Below, in pieces: positions 34,501 through 45,499 of a DNA stretch of 64,000 bases. A program made the position numbers and the translations under genes. The notes below the pieces were generated by a model. That model had not been told where the DNA came from, did no database searches, and saw nothing but the letters and a program-made list of their open reading frames with translations. Location: positions 2,108,001 through 2,172,000 of the forward strand of contig CANJKZ010000092.1 of assembly GCA_947471745.1 (NCBI GenBank), written 5' to 3'. The number at the start of each line of letters is the position of its first letter. Positions within the stretch are counted from its first letter, which is position 1. The DNA comes from Closterium sp. Naga37s-1. Lineage: Eukaryota; Streptophyta; Zygnematophyceae; Desmidiales; Closteriaceae.

Positions 34501-37500
34501 ACCCCCAGTCTCAGTACCCCCAGTCTCAGCACCCCCAGTCTCAGCACCCCCAGACACAGTGCCCCCAGTCTCAGCACCCCCAGGCTCAGTACCCCGCTCA
34601 GGACCAGAGTCGACAGCTACCTCTACAGGCTCGACCGCGTCTACCTGGGAAACACCTGAGGGAGCGGGACCCTTGGGAGGGAGGGGGTCTACCAAAGCAG
34701 CACCTGGGGTGAGGAAGAGAGGCGGGGGGGGGAGCGGAGCAGTGCGGTAGGGGAACAGACGGTAAAAGGGTACCGACTCGTCAAAAGTGACGTCCTGAGA
34801 GGGGAAGAGACGGCGCGAGGTGGAGTGGTAAAACTGCCAACCAGGCGCGTCGGGGACAAAGCCGAGGAAGACACAGGGCACAGCGCGGGCAGAGAGCTTG
34901 TCCGCAGTGGTATCGCGGACAAAGGCACGAGCACCCCAGACCCGGAAACGCAACGCATCGCCAACCTGCCCCGTCCACCGCAGTGTGGGCGAGGTCTCTG
35001 GAGCAGAGACATGGGGCCAGAGGTTGAGCTGATGCGCTGCGTACCGGACCGCAAACAGCCACAGAAAATGGGGGGCAGCCGCATGGATCATGGAGGTACG
35101 AGCGACCTCCATGACTAAGCCAATGCGGCGCTCAGCAACCCCATTCTGCTGTGGAGAGGCCGGAAGCGTGAACGACTGGCGGATGCCGTGCTCCGCACAG
35201 TAGGCTGCCAAGAGGTCTGAGGAAAACTCACCACCTCGGTCAGAGTGCAGACGCAGGACAGGAAAGTCCGACTGGAACCGCTCATGGAGCTGGAGACGAG
35301 TAGCGCGGATCCAAGGGATCAAAACATCAGGGACCTCACCCTTAGTGCGCAAGGGGAAGACCGTGGTGTAGCGCGTGTAGTCGTCGACGACCAGCAGGAA
35401 ATACCGCTCGTGGCCCTGTCCCCGGACGCGGGCTGGGCCCCACACGTCCAGGTGGAGAGTCTGCAGGGGAGCCTCTATGGGAGGGAACGAGGAGGAGTGA
35501 GGAGCAGCGCGCTGCCGCCCCTCAACACAGGGAAGACAGGGAGGAGCAGGCGAGGGTGGGAGGGGAGGGAAAACCCTGGGAAGACCAGAGACAAGGTACC
35601 GGGCGTGCATGCCGCGAAGGCGCTGCAGCGACGGGTGACCAAGGCGGTGGTGCCAGAGGACAGTCCGGTGTGACAGGGTGCGACACGAGCAGGGGGCCGA
35701 CAGCTGACCTGACGCAGACGCAGACGCAGCTACCTGAGGGGGCTCAGTGGTCAGTGTGTACAGGTCCGACCCCGGCTGCCGAGTGAAGGTAGCCAGGTGA
35801 AGACCCGTCTGGGCACACGTGCAGTGCGTCACACGCTCGTAGGCAGGGGTGAACTGGTGAACACCCGCATCCTGGAGCGCGGAACCCGCCACCAAGTTCG
35901 TAGAGAACGAGGGGAGGTAAAGGCCCGACAGTGTGCCAGACGGGACAGCAGGACAGGGGAGGGCAGTGGTGGAGGTCGCAAGGACCGGACCCCCTGAGGG
36001 GTCAGCCAGGGAGACAGCAACCGGTCTAGGAAGCTGCTCTAGAGCAGTGCGGTCGCGAAAGAAACAGCGGGAAGCACCTGAGTCCAGTGTGAAGGTGTGC
36101 AGTGCCGCAGTAGACGCTGTACCAGCAGACGCAGACGCACGAGCACCTAGAGCAGCAGCCTCACCAGCACCTAGGACAGCAGATGCACTAGCACCTAGAG
36201 CTGCAGTCTCACTGGTCCCAATACCCGGGTCGGGCGGTACACACAGGTAACAGTCACCCTCAACACTAATGGTCAATGCATACATAGCAGCAAGGATAGC
36301 ATCATAATCAAGAGCAAAGATATCAATTCCCTTCTTAAGCAGATCAGCCCAGCGGGGCAGCTCAGAGGCGTCAGGAAACTGCTCGCGCCAGGCGTCGTCA
36401 AGGCGAAAGAAACAGCGCTGCGCCGTGTGGAACCTCCCACAGGTCTGGCCAGTGCGGTCACCTGTGCGGATGACGTACGAGCAGGTACCTCCACCCCCAG
36501 ACCCCCCACGCTGAGCGTACCACTCACGGAGCTGCTGGGGCGACTGCTGCTGCCTGTGGCCGGCGCCGAACCCCCCACGCTGCGCCGATCCACCGCGCCC
36601 GCCACCAGCTCCGCTGCCGCCACCACTGCCACCACCACCCCCACCACCCCCACCACCTCCGCCGCCACCACCCCCTACACCGCCACCGGCTCCCCCACCA
36701 CCCGCACCACTCCCACCTCCGCCACCACCCCCGCCCCCCCCACCTCCTCCACCGCCACCGCCCCCGCCTCCACCTCCGCCACCCCTGCCTCCCTTGCCCC
36801 GGCCGACCTTGCGCCTCCCACTAGGAGCAGACGCAGCCCCGACCCCCTCAGCACCGAGGTAGTCGACAGCAGCAGCAGAGGCAATGGAGGGGAGGAGGGG
36901 GACATGGGAGCACCCCTCGAAGAAGGGAGAGCGGGGTTCGCCACGAGAGGCACCTACAGCTACAATGCTCTTCTCAGCTGCTAGGAGTTCCTTCTCGAGG
37001 AGGTCGACAGTGAGGTCAGTGGGGGAGAGGGCGAGAAACTGGTCCCTGACAGTGCGAAGGGAGTCAGGGAGGCGGGTGACAAGATGGTACAGTGTGAGGT
37101 ACATCGGGGGGGGGTTCTTGGCGAGGAAATCGGGGGGGAGCGCGGCACGGTAGCGGAGGTCACTGGTACGGAGGTGGGTGATGAGGTCAGCTACAGTGGC
37201 AAAGGCGGACAGGTCGGGGAAGAGGTAGGGCAGTGAGAGACGGCCTATAGCAGCAGTGGCAGGGGAGGAGTAGTGCGCTACTACGGCGTCGTACAGCTCC
37301 TTAGCGGTCTTATGCTGGCCGAAGTGCTCGCGCTCATCTAACGGCAGGTGGCTGCGAACGGCTTGGCGAGCGTGAGCATCACGTGTCTGCCACTGGGAGC
37401 GAGCAGTACTGTCAGCAGTAGAGGCAGGTGCGGGAGCGGCGCCTGACGTGTGGTCATAAAGGGAGACATCGTCCTTGGCAGTGATCTGGAGGAACAGGTG

Positions 37501-37797
37501 GAGGTCATCTAACCAAACCTCAAACTTAATCGGGCGGCCCTCAGCGTCAAAGGTGAGAACAGAGGGAGTAGCCATAGTGGCAATAGCAGCAGTAGGAACA
37601 GTAGCAGTAGTAGCAGTAGCGGTAGCAGTGGCAGCTGAAGCAGTAGTACGGCAGGTACAGTAGGGCGGCGCGGCTCGGCCTGGGCGGCACGGCTCGGTTC
37701 GGGCGGCGCGGCTCGGTTCGGGCGGCGCGGCTCGGTTCGGGCGGCGCGGTTCGGCTCGGGCTGGGCTACGCGGCGGTGCGCGACGGGGGGCATGCAC
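31599..37797 (-). pseudogene. copia gag-pol, minus strand (broken, about two breaks)
   Basis: Gag most likely starts at the ATG at 37575 (MATPSVLTFDAEG); the open stretch upstream is GC-rich leader. Gag ends in a very long Gly-rich run (about 36590-36800) and an unusual zinc-binding segment with widely spaced cysteines (near 36430-36500) instead of the classic knuckle. The protease (DSGASR) lies near 36100 and the integrase about 35000-35500. A long low-complexity linker of Gly/Ala/Glu/Thr repeats fills about 33850-34600. Reverse transcriptase spans about 32300-33000 (YVDD near 32415) and RNase H about 31600-32050. The Gly/Ala linker and the Gly run are simple-sequence expansions. Gag-Pol would normally be one polyprotein; this copy is broken. 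Confidence 0.85.
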
Positions 37798-38197
37798 ACG
37801 GGCGGCTGTAGCGGGCGGGCCGTGGCCGTGCGTGGGCCTAACTAGCGCGCGGGCGGCCTAGAGGGCGACGGCGCGGCCTACGGGCGGGGCTGCCGGTCGC
37901 TAGCGGGCTACGCGCGGCCAGGAGGGCCCGTCGACGGGCTGCTAGCGGGCGGCGCGTGGCAGCGTGGGCGGCTAACAGGCGGCGCGCGCGGGCTGCTAAG
38001 GGTCGACGCGCGCGAAAAAAAAAAGGCCGCGCGCGGCACTAGCGAGCCGCGCACGAGCAGCATGAGAAGACTAGGCGCACGAGGGCGCTCTAGGAGGAAG
38101 GCGCTCGAGGGCGCTAGGTGAATATGGCGCTCAAGGGCGCTTCTAACGGTGGGCCCTTAGGTGAGTCCTAGGTCTAGAACCTAAGCTCTTAATTCCA
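37576..38197 (-). other. GC-rich leader of the minus-strand copia element
   Basis: This is the untranslated leader between the 5' LTR and Gag. It holds tandem GC-rich units such as CGGTTCGGGCGGCGCGGCT (37690-37760) and many GCGCGC tracts, and it begins with a tRNA-primer-like TGGAATTAAGAGC right next to the LTR (minus strand, 38185-38197). The primer site is not the standard initiator-Met form, so the tRNA is uncertain. Confidence 0.6.
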
Positions 38198-38321
38198 TGT
38201 TAAGAATGAGAAGTGATTTGAGTAGAAACATGGGTGATACAAATATGAAACCCTAGAGTGTTGTACCCCCTAAGGCTAATCCACTGTAGCCTACACAAAA
38301 ATAACATATATATGTTTCACA
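38198..38321 (-). repeat. 5' LTR (124 bp, minus-strand element)
   Basis: It is the partner of 31122-31246. Right flank CAACC (38322-38326) pairs with CAGCC at 31117-31121 as a slightly diverged 5-bp target duplication. Confidence 0.85.
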
Positions 38322-39716
38322 CAACCGGTCCATTTGATGAACATGCAAGTTGGTCCAACCGGTCCATACGACTAACAGGCTAGTTGGTCCAACCCGTCCA
38401 TAGGACCAACAGGCCAGTTGGTCCAACCGGACCATTCGGCCAACAAGCGAGTTGGTCCAACCGGTCCATAGGACCAACAGGTCTGTTGGTCCAACCGGTC
38501 CATAGGACCTACGGGCCAGGTGGTCCAACCGGTCCATTCGGCGAACCGGCTAGGTGGTCCAACCTGTCCATAGGACCAACAAGCCAGTTGGTCCAACCGG
38601 TCCATACGACCAACAGGCAAGCTGGTCCAACCGGTCCATAGGACCAACAGGCCAATTGGTCCAACTGGGCCATTGGACTAATAGGCCAGTTGGTCCAACC
38701 GGTCCAAAGGACCAACAGGCCTGGTGGTCCAACCGGGCCATTGGACCAATAGGCCAGTTGGTCCAACCGGTCCATAGGACCAATAGAACAGTTGGTCCAA
38801 CGGGTCCATAGAACAAGCAGGCCAGTTGGTCCAACCGGTCCATACGACCAACAGGCTGGTTGGTCCAACTGGTCCATACGACCAACAGGCCAGTTAGTCC
38901 AACCGGTCCATAGGAAAAACAGGCCAGATGGTCCAACCGGAACATTCGGCCAACAGGCTAGTTGGTCCAACCGGTCCATAGTACCAACAGGCCTATTGGT
39001 CCAACCGGTCCATAGTACCAACAGGCCTATTGGTCCAACCAGTCCATATGACCAACGGGCCAGTTGGTCCAATCGGTCCATTCGGCGAACCGGCTAGTTG
39101 GTCCAACCGGTCCATAGGACCAACAGGCCAGTTGGTCCAACCGGTCCATAGGACCAACAAGCCTGTTGGTCCAACCGGTCCATTCGGCACACAGGCTAGT
39201 TGGTCCAACCGGTCGATATGACCAACAGGCCAGTTGGTCCAACCGGTCCATAGGACCAACAGGCCAATTGGTCCAACTGGTCCATTCGGCCAACAGGCTA
39301 GTTGGTCCAACCGGTCCATAGGACCAATAGGCCAGTTGGTCAAAGCGGTCCACCAACAGGCCTGTTGGTCCAACAGGTCCCTTCGGCCAACAGGCCATTT
39401 GGTCCGACCGGTCCATAGGACCAACAGGCCAGTTGGTCCAACCGGTCCATAGGACCAACAGGCCAATTGGTCCCACCGTTCCATAGGACCAACAGGCCAG
39501 TTGGTCCAACCGGTCCATTCGGCCAACAGGCCAGTTGGTCCAACCGGTCCATATGACCAACAGGCCAGTTGGTAAGACCGGTCCAAATGACCGACAGGCC
39601 AATTGGTCCAACCGGTCCATACGACCAACAGGCCAGTTGGTCCAACCGGTCCATAGGACCAACAGGCCAGTTGGTCCAAATAATCCAAAGGACCAACAGG
39701 CCTGGTGGTCCAACTG
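38322..39716 (-). repeat. 34-bp satellite array, block 6 (reverse orientation)
   Basis: It continues the higher-order block cut by the minus-strand copia element and matches 27759 to about 28995 monomer by monomer (for example GGTCAAAGCGGTCC at 39338 and 28577). It ends at the orientation switch near 39717. Confidence 0.95.
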
Positions 39717-42700
39717 GGTGGCCAGGTTGGACCAACTGGCCTGTTGGTCCTATGGACCGGTTGGACCAACTGGCTTGTTGGTTCTATGGACCGGTTGGAC
39801 CAACTAGCCCGTTCGCCGAATGGACCAGGTGGACCAACTGGCCCGTTGATCCTATGGACTGGTTGGACCAACAGGCCTGTTGGTCCTATGGACCGGTTGG
39901 ACCAACTGGCCTGTTGGTCCTATGGACCAGTTGGACGAACTGGCCTGTTGGCCGAATGGTCCGGTTGGACCAACTGGCCTGTTGGTCCTATGGACGGGTT
40001 GGACCATCTAGCCTGTTGGTCGTATGGACCGGTTGGACCAACTGGCCTGTTGGTCCTATGGACCGGTTGGACCAACTGGCCTTTTGGTCCTATGGACCGG
40101 TTGGACCAACTTGCCTGTTGGTCCTATGGACCGGTTGGACCAACAGGCCTGTTGGTCCTATGGACCGGTTGGACCAACTGGCTTGTTGGTTCTATGGACC
40201 GGTTGGACCAACTAGCCCGTTCGCCGAATGGACCAGGTGGACCAACTGGCCCGTTGATCCTATGGACTGGTTGGACCAACAGGCCTGTTGGTCCTATGGA
40301 CCGGTTGGACCAACTGGCCTGTTGGTCCTATGGACCAGTTGGACGAACTGGCCTGTTGGCCGAATGTTCCGGTTGGACCAACTGGCCTGTTGGTCCTATG
40401 GACGGGTTGGACCATCTAGCCTGTTGGTCGTATGGACCGGTTGGACCAACTGGCCTGTTGGTCGGATCGACCGAATGGACCAACTTGCCTGTTTGTCCTA
40501 TGGACCCGTTGGACCAACTGGCCTATTGGTCCTATGGACCGGTTGGACGAACTGGCCTATTGGTCCAATGGCCCTGTTGGACCACCAGGCTTGTTGGTCC
40601 AATGGCCCGGTTGGACCAACTGGCCTGTTGGTCCTATGAACCGGTTGGACCATGTTGGCCGAATGGACCGGTTGGACCAACTGGTCTGTTGGTCCGAATG
40701 GACCGGTCGGATCAACTGGCCTGTTGGTCTTATGGACCGGTTTGACCAACGGGCCTGTTGGTCATACGGACCGGTTGGATCAACTGGCCTCTTGGTCCAA
40801 TGGCCTGGTTGGACCACCAGGCCTATTGGTGCTATTGACCGGTTGGGCCAACTGGCCTGTTGGCCGAATGGACCGATTGGACCAACTAGCGTGTTGGTCC
40901 TATGGTCGGGTTGGACCAACTGGCCTTTTGGTCGTATGGACCGGAAGGACCAACTGGCCTGTTGGTCGGATGGACAGGTTGAACCAACTGGCCTATTGGT
41001 CCTATGGACCGGTTGGACAACCTGGCCTCTTGGTCCAATGGCCTGGTTGGACCACCAGGCCTGTTGGTCCTATGGACCATTTGGACCAACTGGCCTTTTG
41101 GCCAAATGGACCGGTTGGACCAACTGGACTGTTGGTCCTATGGATCGGTTGGACCAACAGGCCTGTTGGTCCTATGGACTGGTTGGACCAACTGGCCTGT
41201 TGGCCGAATGGACCGGTTGGACCAACTGGCCTGTTGGTCCTATGGACCGGTTGGACCAACAGGCCTGTTGGTCCTATGGAACGGTGGGACCAATTGGCCT
41301 GTTGGTCCTATGGAACCGTGGGACCAACTGGCCTGTTAGGTCTATGGACCGGTTGGACCAACTGGCATGTTGGTCCTATGGAACAGTGGGACCAATTGGC
41401 CTGTTGGTCCTATGGGCCGGTTGGACCACCTGGCCTGTTGGTCCTATGGACAGGTCAGACCAAATGGCCTGTTGGCCGAATGGACCGGTTGGGCCAAATG
41501 GCCTGTTGTCCGAATGGAACGGTTGGACCAACTGGCCGGTTGGTCTCATGGACCAGTTGGACTAACAAGCCTGTTGGTCCTATGGACCGGTTGGAATATC
41601 TAGTCTGTTGGCCGAATGGACCGGTTGGACCAACAGGCCTGTTGGTCCTATTTACCGCTTGGACCACCTGGTCTGTTGGTCCTTTGGACCGGTTGGACAA
41701 ACTGGCCTATTGGCCGAATGGACCGGTTGGACCAACTGGCGTGTTGGTCCTATGGAGTGGTTGGACCAACAAGCCTGTTGGTCGTACGGACCGGTTGGAC
41801 CAACTGGCCTGTTGGCCGAATGGACCGGTTGGACCAACTAGCCTGTTGGGTTGGACCAACTGGCCTGTTGGCCAAATGGACCGGTTGGAGCATTTGGCCT
41901 GTTGGACGAATGGACCGGTTGGACAATTGGCCTATTGGTCTAATGGACCGGCTGGACAACTGGCATGTTGGTCCTATGGAGCTGTTGGACCAACTAGCCT
42001 GTTGGTCTAATCGCCTGGTTGGACCAACTGGCCTGTTGGTTCCATGGATCGGTTGGACCAACTGTCCTGTTAGACGAATGGATCGGTTGGACCAAGTGTC
42101 CTGTTGGTCCTATGGACCGGTTGGACCAACTGGCCTGTTGGTCCTATGGACAGATTGGACCAACTGGCTTGTTGGTCCTATGGACCGGTTGGACCAACTA
42201 GCCTGTTGGTCCAATGGACCGGTTCTACCAACTGGTTTGTTAGTCATATGGATCGGTTGGACCAACAGGCCTATTGGTCTAATGGACCGGTTGGACCAAC
42301 TTGCCTGTTGGCCGAATGGACCTGTTGGACCAACTGGCCTATTGGTCGAATGGACCGGTTGGACCAACTAGCCTGTTGGCCGAATGGACCTATTGGACCA
42401 ACAGGCCTGTTGGCCGAATGGACCAGATGGACCAACTGGCCTGTTGGCCGAATCGACGGGTTTGACAACTGGCCTGTTGGTCTAATACACCGGTTGGACC
42501 AACCGGCCTGTTGGTCCAAAGGCCTGGTTGGACCAGCTGGCCTGTTGGTCCTATGGACGGGTTGGACCAACTGGCCTGTTGGTCCAATGGCCTGGTTGAA
42601 CCAGCAGGCCTGCTGGTCCTATGGGCCGGTTGGACCAACTGGCCTGTTGGTCCAATGGCCTGGTTGGACCAGCAGGCCTGTTGGTCCTATGGACCGGTTG

Positions 42701-43194
42701 GACCAATTGTCCTGTTGGTCCTATGGACGGGTTGGACCAACTGGCCTGTTGGTCGTATGGACCGGTTGGACCAACTGGCCTGTCGGTCATATGGACCGGT
42801 TGGACCAACTGGCCTGTTGGTCATATGGACCGGTTGGACCAACTGGCCCGTTGGTCCTATGGACCAGTTGGACCAACTAGCCTGTTGGTCGAAAGGACCG
42901 GTTGGACCAACTAGCCTGTTGGTCCAATGGACCGGTTGGATCAACTGGGCTGTTGGTCCTATGGACCGGTTGGACCACCTTGCCTATCGGATGAATGGAC
43001 CGGTTGGACCAACAGGCATGTTGGTCCTATGGACCGGTTGGACCAACAGGCCTGTTGGTCCTATGGACCGGTTGGACCAACTAGCCTGTTGGCCGAATGG
43101 ACCGGTATGGATAGGTTGGACCAACTGGCCAATTGGTCGTATGGTCCGGTTGGACCAACTGGCCTGCTGGTCGGATGGACCGGTTGGACCAACA
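39717..43194 (+). repeat. 34-bp satellite array, block 7 (forward orientation)
   Basis: The satellite returns to forward orientation after an inverted junction (GGTCCAACTGG, GTGG, CCAGGTTGGACC). It includes a 408-bp (12 x 34) tandem duplication and several truncated or fused monomers towards the right edge, where decay increases. It stops at about 43190, next to a family B copia remnant. Confidence 0.95.
39740..40450 (+). repeat. 408-bp (12-monomer) tandem duplication in the satellite
   Basis: The variant run beginning GCTTGTTGGTTCTATGG occurs at 39773 and again at 40181, exactly 408 bp apart. The same variant monomers follow in both copies up to about 40450. Confidence 0.85.
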
Positions 43195-43207
43195 GAAATG
43201 AGCATGA

Positions 43208-43346
43208 TGTCAGAATATTGTATTTGTCTAGCCTGCAGTGGGGTACTCTATAGCGAGTACAGCCCAAGGGTTTCCTATATGTACTCAACTGCTTGCTAGT
43301 GAAACCCCTCCTTTCTTCATTCTTACTTTCTACTGCTATTCTGACA
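43208..43346 (+). repeat. Left LTR of TRIM-like element (139 bp)
   Basis: It begins TGTCAGAAT and ends ATTCTGACA, perfect 9-bp inverted termini. Confidence 0.92.
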
Positions 43347-43358
43347 TGGTATCAGAGC
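43347..43358 (+). other. Primer-binding site of TRIM-like element
   Basis: TGGTATCAGAGC directly abuts the left LTR and is the standard initiator-Met tRNA site. Confidence 0.92.
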
Positions 43359-43479
43359 AGGTCGATCCCCTTGGGTCGATCCTGTGGGTGGGCCCACCAC
43401 CTCACTGCTTCCGCTGCTACTGCTACTCTGTGTGTTGCACGCCCCGTGGCGTGCGACGGAATTTTTATCCCGCCGTGCG

Positions 43480-43880
43480 CTCGGAGCGTGCGGCGGTTTT
43501 CTGCCCGCCGTGCGCCCCGAGGCGCGCGGCGGTTTTCTGCCCGCCGTGCGCCCCGAGGCGCGCGGCGGCTTTCTGCACCGTCATTCCGCGCGTCGCTCCC
43601 GGGAGGCGCTGCGACGGGCGACGGGGACCCGCGCGTCGCCCCCCGTCGCCCGTCGCGGCCTGCGCGACCTGCGTAGGGCCCGCGCGCGGCCCGTACATCC
43701 TGCGCGCGGCCCGTACGGGCTGCGCCAGGCCCGCGCGCGGCCCGTACGGGCTGCGCCAGGCCCGCGCGCGGCCCGTACGGGCAGCGCCAGGCCCGCGCGC
43801 GGCCCGTACGGACTGCGCCAGGCCAGGGCGCGCCTCGGGCCGCCCGCACGCGGTTTGTACGGGCTGCGCCAGGCCCGTGG
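43480..43880 (+). repeat. GC-rich tandem repeats in the TRIM-like interior
   Basis: First comes a 36-bp unit repeated about three times (near 43480-43570), then a 31-bp unit with the dyad GGCCCGTACGGGC repeated about five times (near 43670-43870). The open frames running through it on both strands are low-complexity and not genes. Confidence 0.8.
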
Positions 43881-44535
43881 GCGCCCTGTTTTCTCTGCCC
43901 CTGCGCTGCCCGCTGTCCCCCGTGCTTCTGACGGCGCACCACCCCTGCTGCTGCCCGTTCTCCTGAATTAGGGTTTGGGGGTGGGGGGTATGGGGGTGCA
44001 GTTTCTGTGCGTCGTCCCCTGCTCCTCCTCCTCCTCCGTCTCCCAGTGCTGCAGCTGCCGCTGAGGGGGGTGGGTGTGTGGGAGCCGAAGGAGTGGTACT
44101 AGGGGGGTGACGTGCAAGTGGAGTTAGGAGTGAAGCAGTGGGTGTGTGGGGGGTGTGTGGGACAGTTGGAGGAGGTTGAGCGGAGGCTGCTGTCTTGTCG
44201 TCCGCAGCACCTGTAGTCCGGGGCGCACTGTCCTGGTAGCCCAGAGAGTCTGCTGCGCCTGTCGCCCGAGGGTCCGTTGCTCCTGTAGCTCGTCGTAGCC
44301 CGTGAGCCAGTTACTCCAGTAGTCCGGGGCGCACTGTCCCGGTAGCCACTGTGCCAGCAGCTCCTGTTGCCCGTGTGTCTGCAGCTTCAGCCGCCGTCTC
44401 TCATCTTCTCTCCTCTCACAGTCCCTCCTCCTCCTCACTTGCCCGCTGTGATTACCTCTAGCTTTGCTTCTTATTGTGAACTCCTACTATACCTGCTCAT
44501 TGTGCTGATTACACCCCACTTTGGCTATGGGGGTG
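43881..44535 (+). other. Internal non-coding part of the TRIM-like element
   Basis: About 650 bp lies between the GC-rich repeats and the right LTR. I see no gag, protease or polymerase motif. The end, CTATGGGGGTG, is a weak polypurine tract directly before the right LTR. Confidence 0.6.
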
Positions 44536-44678
44536 TGTCAGAATGTTGTATTTGTCTAGCCTGCAGTGGGGTACTCTATAGCGAGTACAGCCCAATCTAG
44601 GGTTTCCTATATGTACTCAACTGCTTGCTAGTGAAACCCCTCCTTTCTTCATTCTTACTTTCTACTGCTATTCTGACA
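44536..44678 (+). repeat. Right LTR of TRIM-like element (143 bp)
   Basis: It is nearly identical to the left LTR; a 4-bp length difference accounts for 143 versus 139 bp. The target duplication CATGA follows. Confidence 0.92.
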
Positions 44679-44683
44679 CATGA

Positions 44684-45223
44684 ACTAGCATGGAATGATG
44701 GGAATGCAGCCGGCAGGCTGAGGGGGAGTGTGTTGGGTGCAAATTGACATTGCACGACATCCTGTCGTCTGTTTGTACGAGTATGCGTGTGCGAATGGAT
44801 GTGGGTGTGAATAGAATGTTCGAGTGTTTGTTTGCTTTCGCAATTTTCGCTTGATGCATTTGCAGGTACTCACGCAATGTACGCTTCGGCACAACATTGT
44901 ACGGGCTATGAACAGTGCAAGCAGAAAGGACGAGCTCACAAAGGACGAGCCAACTTGGCTCATTTTAAAGCTCTTGGAGCGAGCTTCGATATAGCAAATT
45001 CTCAGCTTAATCCGATCTACGGTCTGCACGATACGCTGCGCAACGTTCAAAGTACTCTTGCTAATTTGGCTAAGTCATTCTTGACCCCTCTTTACAAACT
45101 CGGACCCGAGGATAGGGGCTGGTCTTGTACCAGGCACCCAAGGACCCTTGGAGGTGACCCCGAGGAGAGGTTTTAAGTTTGATTGTCATATTAGCCTGAC
45201 TTTATTAGGCCCTTACACCAACA
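44684..45223 (+). mobile_element. Family B copia remnant: 3' end and LTR
   Basis: About 45 bp of internal sequence ending in a polypurine tract (CTGAGGGGGAGTG, 44718-44730) leads into an LTR at 44731-45223 that begins TGTTGGGTGC and ends CACCAACA (TGTTGG and CCAACA inverted ends). The rest of the element is gone; to the left the remnant was hit by the TRIM-like element and then meets satellite. A longer copy of this LTR lies at 45891-46974. Confidence 0.8.
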
Positions 45224-45499
45224 GCCTGCAGCAGGAGCTCTGTGGACATCTCGGCCTCCTGCATGGCCTCGTCCGTGAGGATGTGCGAGGTCAACGAGTC
45301 CTTGTTGAGCGACTCCTGCGTGCCTGGCACCACCATTAGTCGTTTCATCAGGTTGTAGCTGCTCGGGATCCCCTTGATGACGTGCGTGAAATACGACGCT
45401 GTCGAATACTCGACGCCGGCCATCCGCATGTAGGCAAGCAGACGCTGAGCTCAGTTGCATTAGTCGGTCGCCGTCTCCTGCTCGCCCATCCGCAGGTGC
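45224..45499 (-). pseudogene. copia gag fragment, minus strand
   Basis: This short remnant of a copia Gag coding region on the minus strand contains LAYMRMAGVEYSTASYF and a following segment typical of the capsid-like domain. It is bounded by the family B LTR on one side and the end of a family A LTR on the other, so neither end is native. It is broken, with at least two breaks. Which family it came from is not certain. Confidence 0.65.

Larger units (their letters stand above)
31122..38321 (-). mobile_element. Ty1/copia retrotransposon with very short LTRs, older, broken
   Basis: A 7.2-kb minus-strand copia element has LTRs of only about 125 bp (31122-31246 and 38198-38321). The LTRs differ at roughly four positions plus a 1-bp length difference, and the target duplication reads CAGCC on the left (31117-31121) and CAACC on the right (38322-38326), so it is clearly older than the element at 21 kb. 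It keeps the full copia order: GC-rich leader, Gag, protease, integrase, RT, RNase H. It is nearly whole but broken, with about two breaks in the coding region. It inserted into a higher-order satellite block; the matching uninterrupted sequence is at about 27.76 kb. Confidence 0.9.
43208..44678 (+). mobile_element. Small non-autonomous LTR element (TRIM-like, 1.47 kb)
   Basis: A compact LTR element has 139- and 143-bp LTRs, a perfect initiator-Met primer site directly after the left LTR, about 1.2 kb of internal DNA with no gag or pol, and a perfect 5-bp target duplication, CATGA (43203-43207 and 44679-44683). The LTRs differ at only about two places, so it is young. The internal part starts with GC-rich tandem repeats. 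Its LTRs share segments in the same order with the LTRs of the minus-strand copia at 31-38 kb (read on that element's own strand), suggesting that such an element supplies its proteins. It landed in the last few tens of bases of a family B copia remnant. Confidence 0.9.

Noticed and set aside
43238-43971. Arg/Ala/Pro-rich open frames inside the TRIM-like element
   Set aside because: They follow GC-rich tandem repeats, overlap on both strands and in several frames, and match no gag or pol domain.
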